Source: Clostridia bacterium (GTDB lineage: Bacteria; Bacillota; Clostridia; TANB77; CAG-508). From it: 15,925 bases of DNA. The DNA lies in NCBI GenBank assembly GCA_022790685.1, contig JAAVXQ010000145.1, forward strand, positions 1 to 15,925. The letters are read 5' to 3'. The position numbers and the translations under genes are program-made. Shown here piece after piece: positions 1-8,234 of the stretch (positions are counted from its first letter, which is position 1; each line of letters starts with the position of its first letter). The notes beneath the pieces were generated by a model, which ran no database searches, was not told where the DNA came from, and worked only from the letters and a program-made list of their open reading frames with translations.

Positions 1-299
1 ATATCAGTAACTGTAATATGAATATTTGTGTCAATAATTTTGTTATCAGTGGAGGCCATAATTCCTATTTGTCTAAGATTATTTTTTTCTGCAACAAATT
101 TTTGAGAAAGTTCTACTTCCTTAGTAATTTTATCACTTATTTTTGTAACTTCTGTAGAATCTACAATAGTGCAAATATTATTTTCCTCTGAAAAGGGGTC
201 ATTAATTATAATTGCAAATATCCAAAAAATAATTAATATAACTAAGTATATTTTATTCTTTATAAATTTATCTTTAGTTTCTTGTATAATTTTTTTCAT
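1..299 (-). CDS. N-terminal part of a membrane-anchored protein of unknown function (runs off the left edge)
   Basis: About 99 residues are visible, beginning MKKIIQETKDKFIKNK at an ATG (299-297) preceded by a strong AAGGAGATAAG ribosome site. A single hydrophobic stretch (about residues 17-32, rich in Ile/Leu/Val/Trp) follows a Lys-rich N-terminus, which suggests a signal anchor with the remainder outside the cell. The visible extracellular part is polar with no motif I recognise. It lies downstream of uvrA, separated by the uvrA terminator, so it is probably a separate transcription unit. The family cannot be decided from this fragment. Confidence 0.7.
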   Translation of the reverse strand, partial: MKKIIQETKDKFIKNKIYLVILIIFWIFAIIINDPFSEENNICTIVDSTEVTKISDKITKEVELSQKFVAEKNNLRQIGIMASTDNKIIDTNIHITVTD

Positions 300-334
300 C
301 TTATCTCCTTATAATATACTTTAAATATATTTAG

Positions 335-388
335 AAAAAAGATAAGTCACTTATGTTTTTTTTAAGCAAAAAACTAGAAATGACTTAT
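335..388 (-). terminator. Terminator downstream of uvrA
   Basis: On the minus strand ATAAGTCA (388-381) pairs with TGACTTAT (349-342) and is followed by CTTTTTT (341-335). The loop holds further complementary T and A runs. It starts about 17 bases after the uvrA stop, so it fits as the uvrA terminator. A/T tracts on both sides might make it work in both directions. Confidence 0.65.
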
Positions 389-404
389 TTTAGTATATTT
401 AAAA

Positions 405-3228
405 CTATTCTATATATTTCTTTAAAAATCTACCAGTATGTGATTTTTCGTTTTTAATGATTTGTTCAGGAGTACCTATTGCTATAACTTGTCCTCCCCT
501 TTCTCCACCTTCTGGACCTAAATCAATTATGTGATCTGCTGTTTTTATTAAATCTAAATTATGTTCAATTACTAGAATAGTATTTCCTGTATCTACTAAT
601 CTTTGTAAAATGTCAATTAATCTATGTACATCATCTATATGTAATCCTGTAGTTGGCTCATCTAAAATATATAAAGTTTTTCCAGTAGCTCTTTTAGAAA
701 GTTCTGTAGCAAGTTTTACTCTTTGAGCTTCTCCTCCTGATAAAGTAGTAGAGGGCTGACCTAATTTTATATATCCAAGCCCAACATCTAAAAGTGTTTG
801 AATTTTTGTTTTTATTCTAGGTATATTGCTGAAAAATTCTACAGCTTCTTCAACTGTCATATCAAGAACATCTGCAATACTCTTTCCTTTATATTTTACT
901 TCTAAAGTTTCTCTACTATATCTTTTGCCTTTACAAACTTCACAAGGTACATATATATCTGGAAGAAAATTCATTTCTATTTTTAGAACACCATCTCCTT
1001 GGCATGCTTCACATCTTCCCCCTTCAACATTAAAGCTAAATCTACCTTTTTGATAACCTCTCATTTTAGCTTCATTAGTACCTGCATAAATATCACGGAT
1101 TACATCAAATACACCTGTATAAGTTGCAGGATTTGAACGTGGAGTTCTTCCGATTGGAGATTGGTCGATATTTATTATTTTATCAATATTTTCTAAACCT
1201 TTAACTTTTTCACATTTACCAGGTTTTTCATTTGACCCATTTAGTTCCTTAGCTAGATATTTATATAACACTTCATTTACAAGAGTGGATTTACCTGAAC
1301 CAGATACTCCTGTAACGCAGTTAAATACTCCAAGAGGAATCTTTACATTTATATCTTTTAAATTATTTTCTTTTGCACCAATTATTTCTATTGATTTTCC
1401 ATTTGATTTTCTTCTTTTTTTAGGAACAGATATTTTCATTCTTCCACTTAAATATTTACCAGTTATAGATTCACTAGATAATTTTATTTCTTCTGCTGTT
1501 CCTTGAGCTATTACATTTCCACCATGCACACCTGCTCCGTGGACCAATATCAATTATTTGATCTGCAGTATACATTGTGTCTTCATCATGTTCTACAACA
1601 ATAAGAGTATTTCCTAAATCTCTAAGCTTTTTCAAAGTTTCTAAGAGTTTTTCATTATCTCTTTGATGAAGTCCTATACTTGGTTCATCTAAAATATATA
1701 AAACACCTGAAAGTCCAGAGCCAATTTGAGTAGCAAGTCTAATTCTTTGAGCTTCTCCTCCTGACAAAGTTCCAGCTGAACGAGAAAGTGTTAAATATTC
1801 TAGACCTACATCGATTAAGAATTGTAATCTTTGATTCAACTCTTTAAATATAACATCTGCTATCATTCTATCTTTTTTATTAAGTTCAATTGACGCTAAA
1901 TAGTCTTTAATTTTATTTATAGGCATATCAGTAAGTTCATTTATATTCTTATCACCTACTTTTATAGATAAAACTTCTTTTTTAAGTCTTGCTCCATTAC
2001 AAGTAGTACATGGACTATTACTCATATACATTTCATAAAATTCTCTCATACCTTGTGATTTTGTTTCTCGATATCTTCTATCAAGAGTTGGTATTACACC
2101 TTCAAAAGGCTGAGTGAATTTTCTAACACCTGCTGAAGAGGAATATTCAAAATCAATTTTTTCATTTCCTGTACCATATAATATTTTATCTAAAAATTCA
2201 CGAGGAAGCTTTTTAATTGGTTTTGACATATCAACCTTATAATGATTTGCTATACTTTCAAAATACATTTTTGCCATAGTGTCACCCTTTTTTAGCGTAC
2301 TTGCACCAAAAGCTTTAACACCATCATATAAGGTTTTATTTTTATCTGGAATAATTAAATCTTCATCAATTTTCATTAAGTATCCTATACCAGTACAATC
2401 TGGACAAGCTCCAAAAGGATTATTAAAGGAAAACATTCTAGGAGTAAGCTCTTCAAAACTAACATTACAATCTGGACAGGCGTAATTTCCACTATAAAGT
2501 TTTTCTTCTTTTCCTGCAATATCAATTTTTACTAAATTATTTGCATGTTTCATTGCAATTTCTATAGATTCACTAAGTCTATTTCTTATTTCTTCTTTTA
2601 TAACTAGTCTATCAACTATAATATCTATATTATGTTTCTTATTTCTATCTAATTCAATATCATCAGAAAGCTCATAAAGTTTTTCGTCTATTCTAACCCT
2701 TACAAAGCCTTCTTTTTGCATATCTTGCAAAAGTTTTGTATATTCTCCTTTTTTACCTCTTACTATTGGTGCTAAAATTTGAATTTTTGTACCATTTTCA
2801 AGAGATAAAACGGCATCTACTATTTGATCAATAGTTTGTTTTTCAATTTTTTTACCACAAACTGGACAATACGGAGTACCTATTCTAGCATATAATAAAC
2901 GAATAAAATCATAAATTTCTGTGACAGTTCCTACAGTTGAACGAGGATTTTTAGAGGTTGTTTTTTGATCAATTGAGATTGCTGGTGATAATCCTTCTAT
3001 ACTCTCAACATCTGGTTTTTCCATTAAACCTAAAAATTGTCTTGCATATGATGAAAGACTTTCTACATATCTTCTCTGACCTTCTGCATATATTGTATCA
3101 AAAGCCAAACTTGATTTACCTGAACCAGAAAGTCCTGTAACTACTACCATTTTATTTTTAGGTATAGTTATATTTATATTTTTTAAATTATGTTCTTTTG
3201 CACCTTTTATTATAATATTATCGTTCAT
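405..3228 (-). CDS. uvrA: Excinuclease ABC subunit A, UvrA, read through one +1 frameshift
   Basis: UvrA is the ATP-binding damage-recognition subunit of the UvrABC nucleotide-excision repair system and works as a dimer with UvrB. The first ABC module has Walker A GLSGSGKSS (residues 32-40), a zinc-finger CPDC...CPDC segment and the signature LSGGEAQRIRLA followed by YILDEPSIGLH. The second module repeats this with GVSGSGKST, CEAC...CEVC, LSGGEAQRVKLA and YILDEPTTGLH. The reading frame breaks at 1536-1542: after Pro563 the conserved DIGPGAGVHGG motif requires skipping one C (1539). With that base skipped, the protein is 940 residues, the length of E. coli UvrA. Without it, translation ends after 584 residues, losing the second ABC module. 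The ATG is preceded by AAGGGGGT, and an extended -10 promoter lies upstream. The rest of the gene is intact and well conserved, so I treat it as functional, not as a pseudogene; sequencing error remains possible. Confidence 0.93.
1536..1542 (-). other. +1 frameshift site in uvrA (CCA CGG A)
   Basis: The zero frame reads ...GGT CCA CGG AGC AGG; the protein family requires ...GGT CCA GGA GCA GGT (Gly-Pro-Gly-Ala-Gly). The single extra C at 1539 makes a CGG codon in the A site and puts GGA in the +1 frame. It is the same arrangement as the three sites in uvrB. The extra base is seen directly; that the ribosome skips it is inference. Confidence 0.8.
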
Positions 3229-3257
3229 ATTTACCCCCTTTTAAAAAAAGCGTTTTA

Positions 3258-3286
3258 ATTATATCATAAATTAATAATAAATAAAA
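3258..3286 (-). promoter_or_regulatory. Promoter of uvrA (extended -10)
   Basis: On the minus strand a perfect TATAAT (3263-3258) is preceded by TGA, giving the extended -10 TGATATAAT. With a 17-base spacer the -35 is TTTTAT, a poor match, which is usual for extended -10 promoters. It lies about 30 bases before the uvrA start and is divergent from the purC promoter. Confidence 0.6.
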
Positions 3287-3338
3287 CATTTTTTTGCATA
3301 TATTTAAAAAATCTTTTACTTATTTAATACTTTTTATG

Positions 3339-3367
3339 TTTACTTTATGTTTCTTTTGTGATATAAT
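3339..3367 (+). promoter_or_regulatory. Promoter upstream of the purC-like gene
   Basis: TTTACT (3339-3344), a 17-base spacer and TATAAT (3362-3367), with TGA directly before the -10 (extended -10). Transcription would begin near 3374 and give a leader of about 90 bases before the purC ATG. The promoter lies in A+T-rich, host-like sequence just before composition changes. Confidence 0.6.
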
Positions 3368-3382
3368 ATCTACAGCTTTTAG

Positions 3383-3426
3383 CTTTATGCGATTTTGGCA
3401 ACATCATTTATTAATGATCGCTAAAG
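3383..3426 (+). other. Leader hairpin before the purC-like gene
   Basis: CTTTA-T-GCGAT (3383-3393) pairs with ATCGC-TAAAG (3417-3426): ten base pairs with one bulged T. The loop contains a second inverted repeat, ATCATT/AATGAT. No T tract follows, so it is not an intrinsic terminator. I do not recognise it as a known riboswitch, and no purine-riboswitch consensus is visible. A regulatory role is only a possibility. Confidence 0.4.
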
Positions 3427-3464
3427 TGGAAAAGTAAATATTTTGAAAGGTAGGTAAAAAGCCT

Positions 3465-4448
3465 ATGACGAACGAAATTTGTTACCCGATCCACGAAGGT
3501 AAGGTCCGGAAGTCCTACCAACTCTATGCAAGAGTTGTGGAGACAACTGACAGCCTCTCTGTCTTTGACAGAGTTGTCACCGACAGCGTAACTTCAAAAG
3601 GTGCTGTACACAATTATATCAGCAAAAATTTCAAGCACCTGACCGCGGACCTCGTTCCCAATGACCTCATTAATGTAAAGGATTCCTTTTTTGAGGATCT
3701 GGGTTTTGGCGAGGAATATACTGGCCGGATGAGCCTGGTAAGAGATATGACTATGATCCCTATTAAATTTATTGTAAGGGGATATCTTACCGGCCGTGCC
3801 TGGTCCAGTTACAGAGAAACAGGTAAAGTCTGCGGAACCTTTCTCCCTGGTGGGATGAGTCAGTCCGAGAAACTGGTGATGCCTATTATTACACCGGAAA
3901 CGAAACCGTCCACTGGCTATAGTAAACCGATTACCAGATCTGAAGCTGTAGACGTAGTTACTTTTTGGTTGCTGGAGATCTGTGACTATAGCCAATCCAC
4001 TGACCCTGACGAAGCGGCTCGTCACGATGCAGAAGCCTTTGTCAGCAAGTGCTATGAATACTCCCTTGCCCTGTACGATTTCATCTCCAAATACGGCAAA
4101 GAACGTGGGATTCTCTTCATTAATACCAAGTTTGAATTCGGTTTGGATGATGAGGGCAACATTAGGGTAGGCGATGAACTCGGCACTCCTGACAGCAGCC
4201 GCCTTTCAGCAACCAGTAGCTATTCTGTCGGAAAAAAATGTGTATCGCTGGACAAGCAGCGTATCATTGATTTCTGTGCAGAAGCGGGCTTCCATGGAGA
4301 TGAAGATGAGGTTCCTGAGATTCCGGATTCCATTATTACGGATCTCCAGAGTACCTATATCTCTATCTCCGACCAGCTTTTTGGCGAAAATGGATTTGTC
4401 ATGCATATGATCAACTGCAGTGACGAGAGGCAGGTCACCAACGGCTAA
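3465..4448 (+). CDS. purC: SAICAR synthetase (phosphoribosylaminoimidazole-succinocarboxamide synthase), apparently foreign
   Basis: PurC joins aspartate to CAIR using ATP in de novo purine synthesis. The 327-residue protein matches the longer form of the family. Visible motifs are HEGKVRKSY (residues 10-17, phosphate/ATP loop), TDSLSVFDRV (28-37), IVRGYLTGRAW (103-113), ITPETKPSTG (142-151), TKFEFGLD (221-228) and DELGTPDSSRLS (237-248). The ATG is preceded by GAAAGGTAGG. It is the only plus-strand gene and is far richer in G+C (about half) than its neighbours. It also uses codons the neighbours avoid, including CGG at Arg15 (in the conserved GKVR) and Arg88. No other pur gene is nearby. It looks recently acquired from a higher-GC relative such as a Lachnospiraceae; an assembly chimera is the alternative. 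If CGG is not decoded as Arg in this host, the gene would not give a working product. Confidence 0.9.
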   Translation: MTNEICYPIHEGKVRKSYQLYARVVETTDSLSVFDRVVTDSVTSKGAVHNYISKNFKHLTADLVPNDLINVKDSFFEDLGFGEEYTGRMSLVRDMTMIPIKFIVRGYLTGRAWSSYRETGKVCGTFLPGGMSQSEKLVMPIITPETKPSTGYSKPITRSEAVDVVTFWLLEICDYSQSTDPDEAARHDAEAFVSKCYEYSLALYDFISKYGKERGILFINTKFEFGLDDEGNIRVGDELGTPDSSRLSATSSYSVGKKCVSLDKQRIIDFCAEAGFHGDEDEVPEIPDSIITDLQSTYISISDQLFGENGFVMHMINCSDERQVTNG

Positions 4449-4484
4449 ACGCATTTTTGTTCGCAATATTTACAAAAGCACAAA

Positions 4485-4520
4485 GAAACGCCTGTTACCA
4501 AATTTGGTAGCGGGCGTTTC
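4485..4520. terminator. Long hairpin terminator between purC and the kinase operon
   Basis: Eighteen bases (4485-4502) pair with the next eighteen (4503-4520) as one nearly perfect stem with two G-T wobbles and a tight central loop; the outer arm is GAAACGCC/GGCGTTTC. It lies between the convergent ends of purC and the last kinase gene. On the minus side a T-rich stretch (TTTGTGCTTTTGT) follows; on the plus side only TATTTATA. It probably terminates both, more strongly the kinase operon. Confidence 0.7.
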
Positions 4521-4537
4521 GCTATTTATACATAAAT

Positions 4538-5623
4538 TTATCTTGTTTCTTCATTTTCTCTTTCTTCAGTATAAGACATAGCAGATTTTGACAAATATAA
4601 TCCTTTTGCAAAATCGTATCTGGCTTTATACATTTGTCTTTGAAACTCTATATAGCAATCAGGTAAGCCTTCACAAGATTTTAGAAAACTTTGTAATAAA
4701 AACTGTGTGTCTCTATCAAAATAATTTGATAAGGCTTGTTTTGTTTCGGCAGTGTAATTATCCATAATATATGTTAAAACTTCTTTATAACTAGAATGTT
4801 TTTTTGTGGCTCCAGGTATATGCATTCTAGAAAATAAAGCAATTTCAGAAGTTTCTTCTACAGTATTAGTGGCTATAGCTTTTTCTATAAAGTTTTGATT
4901 TTCATAAAGTCCAAATACTCTTTCATTATCATATAATTTATATAAAGAAATGTCTCTTCCGTATCTATCTTTTATCATTGCCCAATTTTCATCATGTCTA
5001 TCGTTATTTCCATACATACAATCATATACAATCATTTGTATAGCTAAGGCTCTATTTTCTCTAACTTTTTTATCAATATAGTGAGCTGGACAATCTTTAT
5101 GATCACCTAAAAATCTTCTGATTCGATATTCAATTGCAGCTAAGCATACTTCTAAATTGTCATTTCTATCAATATTCCTAGAGTCATTTCTTGTTATTCT
5201 TTCAAATTCTTCTGGATTTTGATATCTAAAAAAGTCTATAACAGAAGTTCCATGTTCAAGTTCTTGATCTAAAGATTTTTCAGCAAAAGATATACATCCA
5301 TCTTTTGACTCTGGAGTACCATGATGTCTTGCCTTATGTATATTTTCATAATATTTGGATAAATGAGCAAGTTCTACTTTACAAACAGGAACATCAACAC
5401 AAGTTGCTGCAACATATCCTATAAATTCTCCATAATGATTTCCACAAAATACTTTTTTATCACCAAATTCTTTTCTTTGTGGTTTAAAAAGACCTAATTT
5501 GCCATCTCTATCTTCAGTAGCCATTTCTGTGTACCATCTTTTACCTTTTAGCATACCCATTTGTTCAAATCTTCCAGGAACAAAATCATCAATATTTCTA
5601 AATTTAAACGATTTCTCAGACAT
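4538..5623 (-). CDS. HipA/CtkA-like serine/threonine kinase, apparently active (kinase 1)
   Basis: The 361-residue protein carries the catalytic motif of the HipA-like kinase fold: GNNDRHDEN at residues 205-213 (catalytic Asp208, metal-binding Asn213), followed by LYDNE at 230-234 in the place of the metal-binding Asp loop. GLFKP (44-48) supplies the likely ATP-site Lys47, and NHYGEFIGY (62-70) the partner Glu. It lacks the N-terminal subdomain of classical HipA, as do CtkA and HipT. It shares its C-terminal region (KSCEGLP near residue 305) with the next kinase. Its start overlaps the end of the small gene upstream: GAGGAG lies inside that gene's last codons and only one base separates its stop from this ATG, so translation is probably coupled. 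Substrate unknown; HipA kinases phosphorylate aminoacyl-tRNA synthetases and related targets. No HTH antitoxin (HipB) is visible. Confidence 0.75.
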   Translation of the reverse strand: MSEKSFKFRNIDDFVPGRFEQMGMLKGKRWYTEMATEDRDGKLGLFKPQRKEFGDKKVFCGNHYGEFIGYVAATCVDVPVCKVELAHLSKYYENIHKARHHGTPESKDGCISFAEKSLDQELEHGTSVIDFFRYQNPEEFERITRNDSRNIDRNDNLEVCLAAIEYRIRRFLGDHKDCPAHYIDKKVRENRALAIQMIVYDCMYGNNDRHDENWAMIKDRYGRDISLYKLYDNERVFGLYENQNFIEKAIATNTVEETSEIALFSRMHIPGATKKHSSYKEVLTYIMDNYTAETKQALSNYFDRDTQFLLQSFLKSCEGLPDCYIEFQRQMYKARYDFAKGLYLSKSAMSYTEERENEETR

Positions 5624-5624
5624 A

Positions 5625-5996
5625 TTATTTCTCCTCTTCTACTATAAAATTATCTGTCATTAATATTCCATTGGTTTTTCTTAAATATTCAAACTCATCA
5701 TATTCTTTCATTTCCAAATCCTCTAATAAAATTCTTAATTCTTCACTTGAGAATTTTTCAATTTTTGGTAATCGTATTTTAAATATTGCAAATATTTCAT
5801 CACTTTCATAAATTTTATCAAAATCTGAAAATGGTAACATTTGTTTTGAAATTACATTTTCTTCAATTGCTTTTTCTATATGATTTTGACTTAACTTAAA
5901 ATAATATTTATTTTTTTCTTTATCTCTAAATAAAGCTCCTATTAAATATTTTTTATTTGTTTTATAATCTATCCATTTTAAATATAAATACTCCAT
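5625..5996 (-). CDS. Small protein of the kinase cassette, possible partner/antitoxin of the HipA-like kinases
   Basis: A 123-residue acidic protein without signal peptide or membrane segment. Visible patterns are YLKW at residues 4-7, a YESDEIFAIF segment near 63-72 followed by a basic Arg-Leu-Pro, and a C-terminal KEYDEFEYL ... TDNFIVEEE part. I associate the Y-x-SD-x-(I/L)F...R-L-P...Y-D-x-F pattern with small proteins found beside HipA-like kinases or HIRAN domains, but I cannot confirm this. It lies between two kinase genes that lack the N-terminal HipA subdomain; in HipBST systems that subdomain is a separate antitoxin (HipS), so a similar role is possible but unproven. Its ATG is 29 bases from the nearest good Shine-Dalgarno, with a palindrome in between. 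Confidence 0.6.
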   Translation of the reverse strand: MEYLYLKWIDYKTNKKYLIGALFRDKEKNKYYFKLSQNHIEKAIEENVISKQMLPFSDFDKIYESDEIFAIFKIRLPKIEKFSSEELRILLEDLEMKEYDEFEYLRKTNGILMTDNFIVEEEK

Positions 5997-6004
5997 CTTA
6001 TTTT

Positions 6005-6031
6005 ATATTAGTAATACTAATATTTCCTCCT
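6005..6031 (-). promoter_or_regulatory. AGGAGG ribosome site separated from its start codon by a perfect palindrome
   Basis: On the minus strand AGGAGG (6031-6026) is followed by a 19-base inverted repeat (6023-6005, ATATTAG/CTAATAT arms around TAATA or its complement) and only then by the ATG at 5996. If the hairpin forms, the AGGAGG comes to about ten bases from the ATG, as in phage T4 gene 38. The palindrome might alternatively be an operator. Confidence 0.5.
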
Positions 6032-6044
6032 TTTAAACTATATA

Positions 6045-7148
6045 TTACAAATCTAATTCATCATCCTCTTTTGAAGACTTTGATTTATCAAGTTCCTCTA
6101 AAAGTTTTTGAATGGATTTTTCTCTATCTAAAAAGATTTTTGAAGCAAATGCTTTATGTTCCTCTGACAATCCCTCACAACTATTCATAAGTTCTATTAA
6201 ATCAGAATGTGTATATCTTCCTATATCTGCAAGTGAAGAACGCATTTCTTCAGGATACTTTTGTAATAAATATTTTAATAATTCCATAGGATCAATTTTT
6301 TGAGGTGCTCCTGGTATTCCTATACAAGAGGTTAATTCTTTTTCTTTAAATTTTTCAAATTTTTTAGGATCTCCTAAATATCCTATTATATCTGATTTAT
6401 TTTCCTGCATTCCTAAAATTTGTTCATTATCAAATAAATGATACATATCAAACTTATTTGTTTGCTGATTAAATTTAAGGCCTAGATTTTCATCATGTCT
6501 ATCTCTATTTCCAAATTTTATATCAAATGCACACATATCAAAAATATATTTTCTAATTTCTGGAATCTTTTCTGACATACCAGATTTTCTAAAGGTGTCT
6601 TCAAAGGCTGTAAGTAAAATTTCTATATTGGTATAATGATTTTCAGAAGCACTATTTCCCCCACCTATTAGTTCCTTATATTTTTTTGGATTACTTCCCT
6701 TAAATCTTTCAATTATAACATTTGCTGGAATCATCATCTCAGTTCTATCTAATTGATAATGACTTAAGATTCCTTCAACTTCAAGTGTTTTTCCACTATA
6801 AGGATTTGTTACATTAACAACACCTAAATCAACTTTACAAGCTTTTTTACCAAGTTGCTTTAATATTATTGAAGAAATATATTCTCCATAGTGATTTGCA
6901 AATTGTTTATTATTTTTATATTTACTGTTATAACCTTTTTTTGATTTGAAATAACCAAAAGAAGTTGGCTGATGTGTACCTTCAAAAGCCATATTCATTC
7001 TAATTTTGTTTTCTTCAAGCCAAAAAAAATTTTTTCCTCTCTGAGAATCTATATAATAACCTGTTTCAGGACTTAATAGTTTGAATTTTCCAATTCCTTC
7101 ATTTATTCTTTGACTAACTTCGTCTAAACTTAAAATTTTTTTTATCAT
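6045..7148 (-). CDS. HipA/CtkA-like serine/threonine kinase, apparently active (kinase 2)
   Basis: The 367-residue protein has the full HipA-like catalytic set: FGYFKSK with likely ATP-site Lys68, NHYGEY at 85-90, GNRDRHDEN at 213-221 (catalytic Asp216, metal-binding Asn221) and HLFDNE at 237-242. The C-terminal ...MNSCEGLSEEHK... region matches kinase 1. I place the start at the ATG at 7148 and not at the GTG at 7160, because the GTG falls inside the AAAGGTGG ribosome site, which is correctly spaced for the ATG. It begins 22 bases after the degenerate paralogue and is followed, after 48 bases, by the small protein gene. The N-terminal HipA subdomain is absent. Substrate unknown. Confidence 0.75.
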   Translation of the reverse strand: MIKKILSLDEVSQRINEGIGKFKLLSPETGYYIDSQRGKNFFWLEENKIRMNMAFEGTHQPTSFGYFKSKKGYNSKYKNNKQFANHYGEYISSIILKQLGKKACKVDLGVVNVTNPYSGKTLEVEGILSHYQLDRTEMMIPANVIIERFKGSNPKKYKELIGGGNSASENHYTNIEILLTAFEDTFRKSGMSEKIPEIRKYIFDMCAFDIKFGNRDRHDENLGLKFNQQTNKFDMYHLFDNEQILGMQENKSDIIGYLGDPKKFEKFKEKELTSCIGIPGAPQKIDPMELLKYLLQKYPEEMRSSLADIGRYTHSDLIELMNSCEGLSEEHKAFASKIFLDREKSIQKLLEELDKSKSSKEDDELDL

Positions 7149-7170
7149 ATATTTAACCACCTTTTATGTG

Positions 7171-8211
7171 TTATCTAATTTCATCATTTTCTCTAATAGC
7201 TTTTAAATGTTCTTGATATGCAGAAGCAAATTCTTTTTGTTTTACATCAAAAAATCTAATAGCAAATTTTTTCTTTTCTGGACTTAACCTTTTAAGTGAG
7301 TTTAATTCTTCTTCAAAATCTGCTTTTGTATATAAAGAAATCTTTTTATAAGAGTTTTCTGCTTCTTTAGGATACTTTTTATATATGTAATTAAGAACTT
7401 TTTTTGCATTTGGAACCTGTTCATATGGAGAAATTCCATATTGTGGTTTATGTTCTCTATCAACTTGTTCTAAAAATTCTTTATCATCTATTTTTAACAT
7501 ATCATTTATCCAGTCATAATGCAAGTTTAAATCCAACATATTAGAAGAAGAAAGATAATATGTATCTAGTCTTGCATTTGCATGTTCAAACATTCTTATA
7601 GAAGTTTGTCCATCAATTCCGAATTTCAAGCCAAACATTAATCTATCTATAAGTTCTTGTTTTATACTAGAAATTTCTTCTTCTGTGTATTCATCTTTAG
7701 GTTTAGAGCCTCTTGAAGTTATAAAATATATGTTAGACATAATATATTCATCTACTGTTATTGGAGTCTTTCTTGGAGTATGTGATTTTTGAGCTACTTC
7801 TGGATTATCCTGAAAATAAATAGCCTGTACTACTTCTTGTGCTGCATAAGAAAGTCCAAGATTTGACATTCTGAAAGAAAAGGAGTCCCATTCTGGTCTA
7901 TACACTAATGAAGCTTCATAAAAACTATCTCTATAAGTTGCTAAATCAATATCTTTCTCTAAATAAATACCAAGTTCTGTTTCAGGTGCATTTATTCCGA
8001 TTTTTTTTGCCATTTTATACATTAAATATGGAGCATAATGACTATCATCTTCTGAGTATCTTTTGTTAAATAGATATCCAAATTTATCTTGAGTTTTATT
8101 ATGAACTAAGTAATGAAATCTAGAATCTGGACCTAAAGCTTTCATTACAGTTTCATATTCTGATGGTTGAAACATTTTAAATTCATCATACATATCATCT
8201 TTTTTATTCAT
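7171..8211 (-). CDS. Degenerate HipA-like kinase paralogue (predicted pseudokinase)
   Basis: The 346-residue protein aligns along its length with kinases 1 and 2: FGYLFNKR opposite FGYFKSKK, SHYAPYLMYKMAKKIGI opposite the NHYGEY helix, and a shared C-terminus (YIYKKYPKEA; SLYTKADFEEELNSLKRLSPE). The catalytic elements are gone: the ATP-site Lys position is Phe49, the Glu of NHYGE is Pro61, and GN(N/R)DRHDEN has become GIDGQTSIR (198-206), so catalytic Asp is Gly and metal-binding Asn is Arg. The FDNE element is also missing (SSSNMLDLN). The frame is otherwise clean, which argues for a conserved non-catalytic role such as regulator or binding partner. It starts 23 bases after uvrB; the AAGGGA ribosome site is rather far (about 13 bases) from the ATG, so initiation may depend on read-through from uvrB. 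Confidence 0.65.
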   Translation of the reverse strand: MNKKDDMYDEFKMFQPSEYETVMKALGPDSRFHYLVHNKTQDKFGYLFNKRYSEDDSHYAPYLMYKMAKKIGINAPETELGIYLEKDIDLATYRDSFYEASLVYRPEWDSFSFRMSNLGLSYAAQEVVQAIYFQDNPEVAQKSHTPRKTPITVDEYIMSNIYFITSRGSKPKDEYTEEEISSIKQELIDRLMFGLKFGIDGQTSIRMFEHANARLDTYYLSSSNMLDLNLHYDWINDMLKIDDKEFLEQVDREHKPQYGISPYEQVPNAKKVLNYIYKKYPKEAENSYKKISLYTKADFEEELNSLKRLSPEKKKFAIRFFDVKQKEFASAYQEHLKAIRENDEIR

Positions 8212-8234
8212 ATAATAATTTTTTCCCTTCTATA

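Noticed and set aside
1474..1553. Reading uvrA as two separate genes, or as a pseudogene
   Set aside because: The two halves join exactly with one base skipped, give the family length of 940 residues and show no other damage. The same kind of break occurs three times in uvrB.
3383..3426. A purine riboswitch before purC
   Set aside because: The stem-loop does not show the conserved purine-riboswitch core, and no terminator alternative is visible.
7146..7160. GTG start (7160) for kinase 2
   Set aside because: The GTG is part of the AAAGGTGG ribosome site serving the ATG at 7148.
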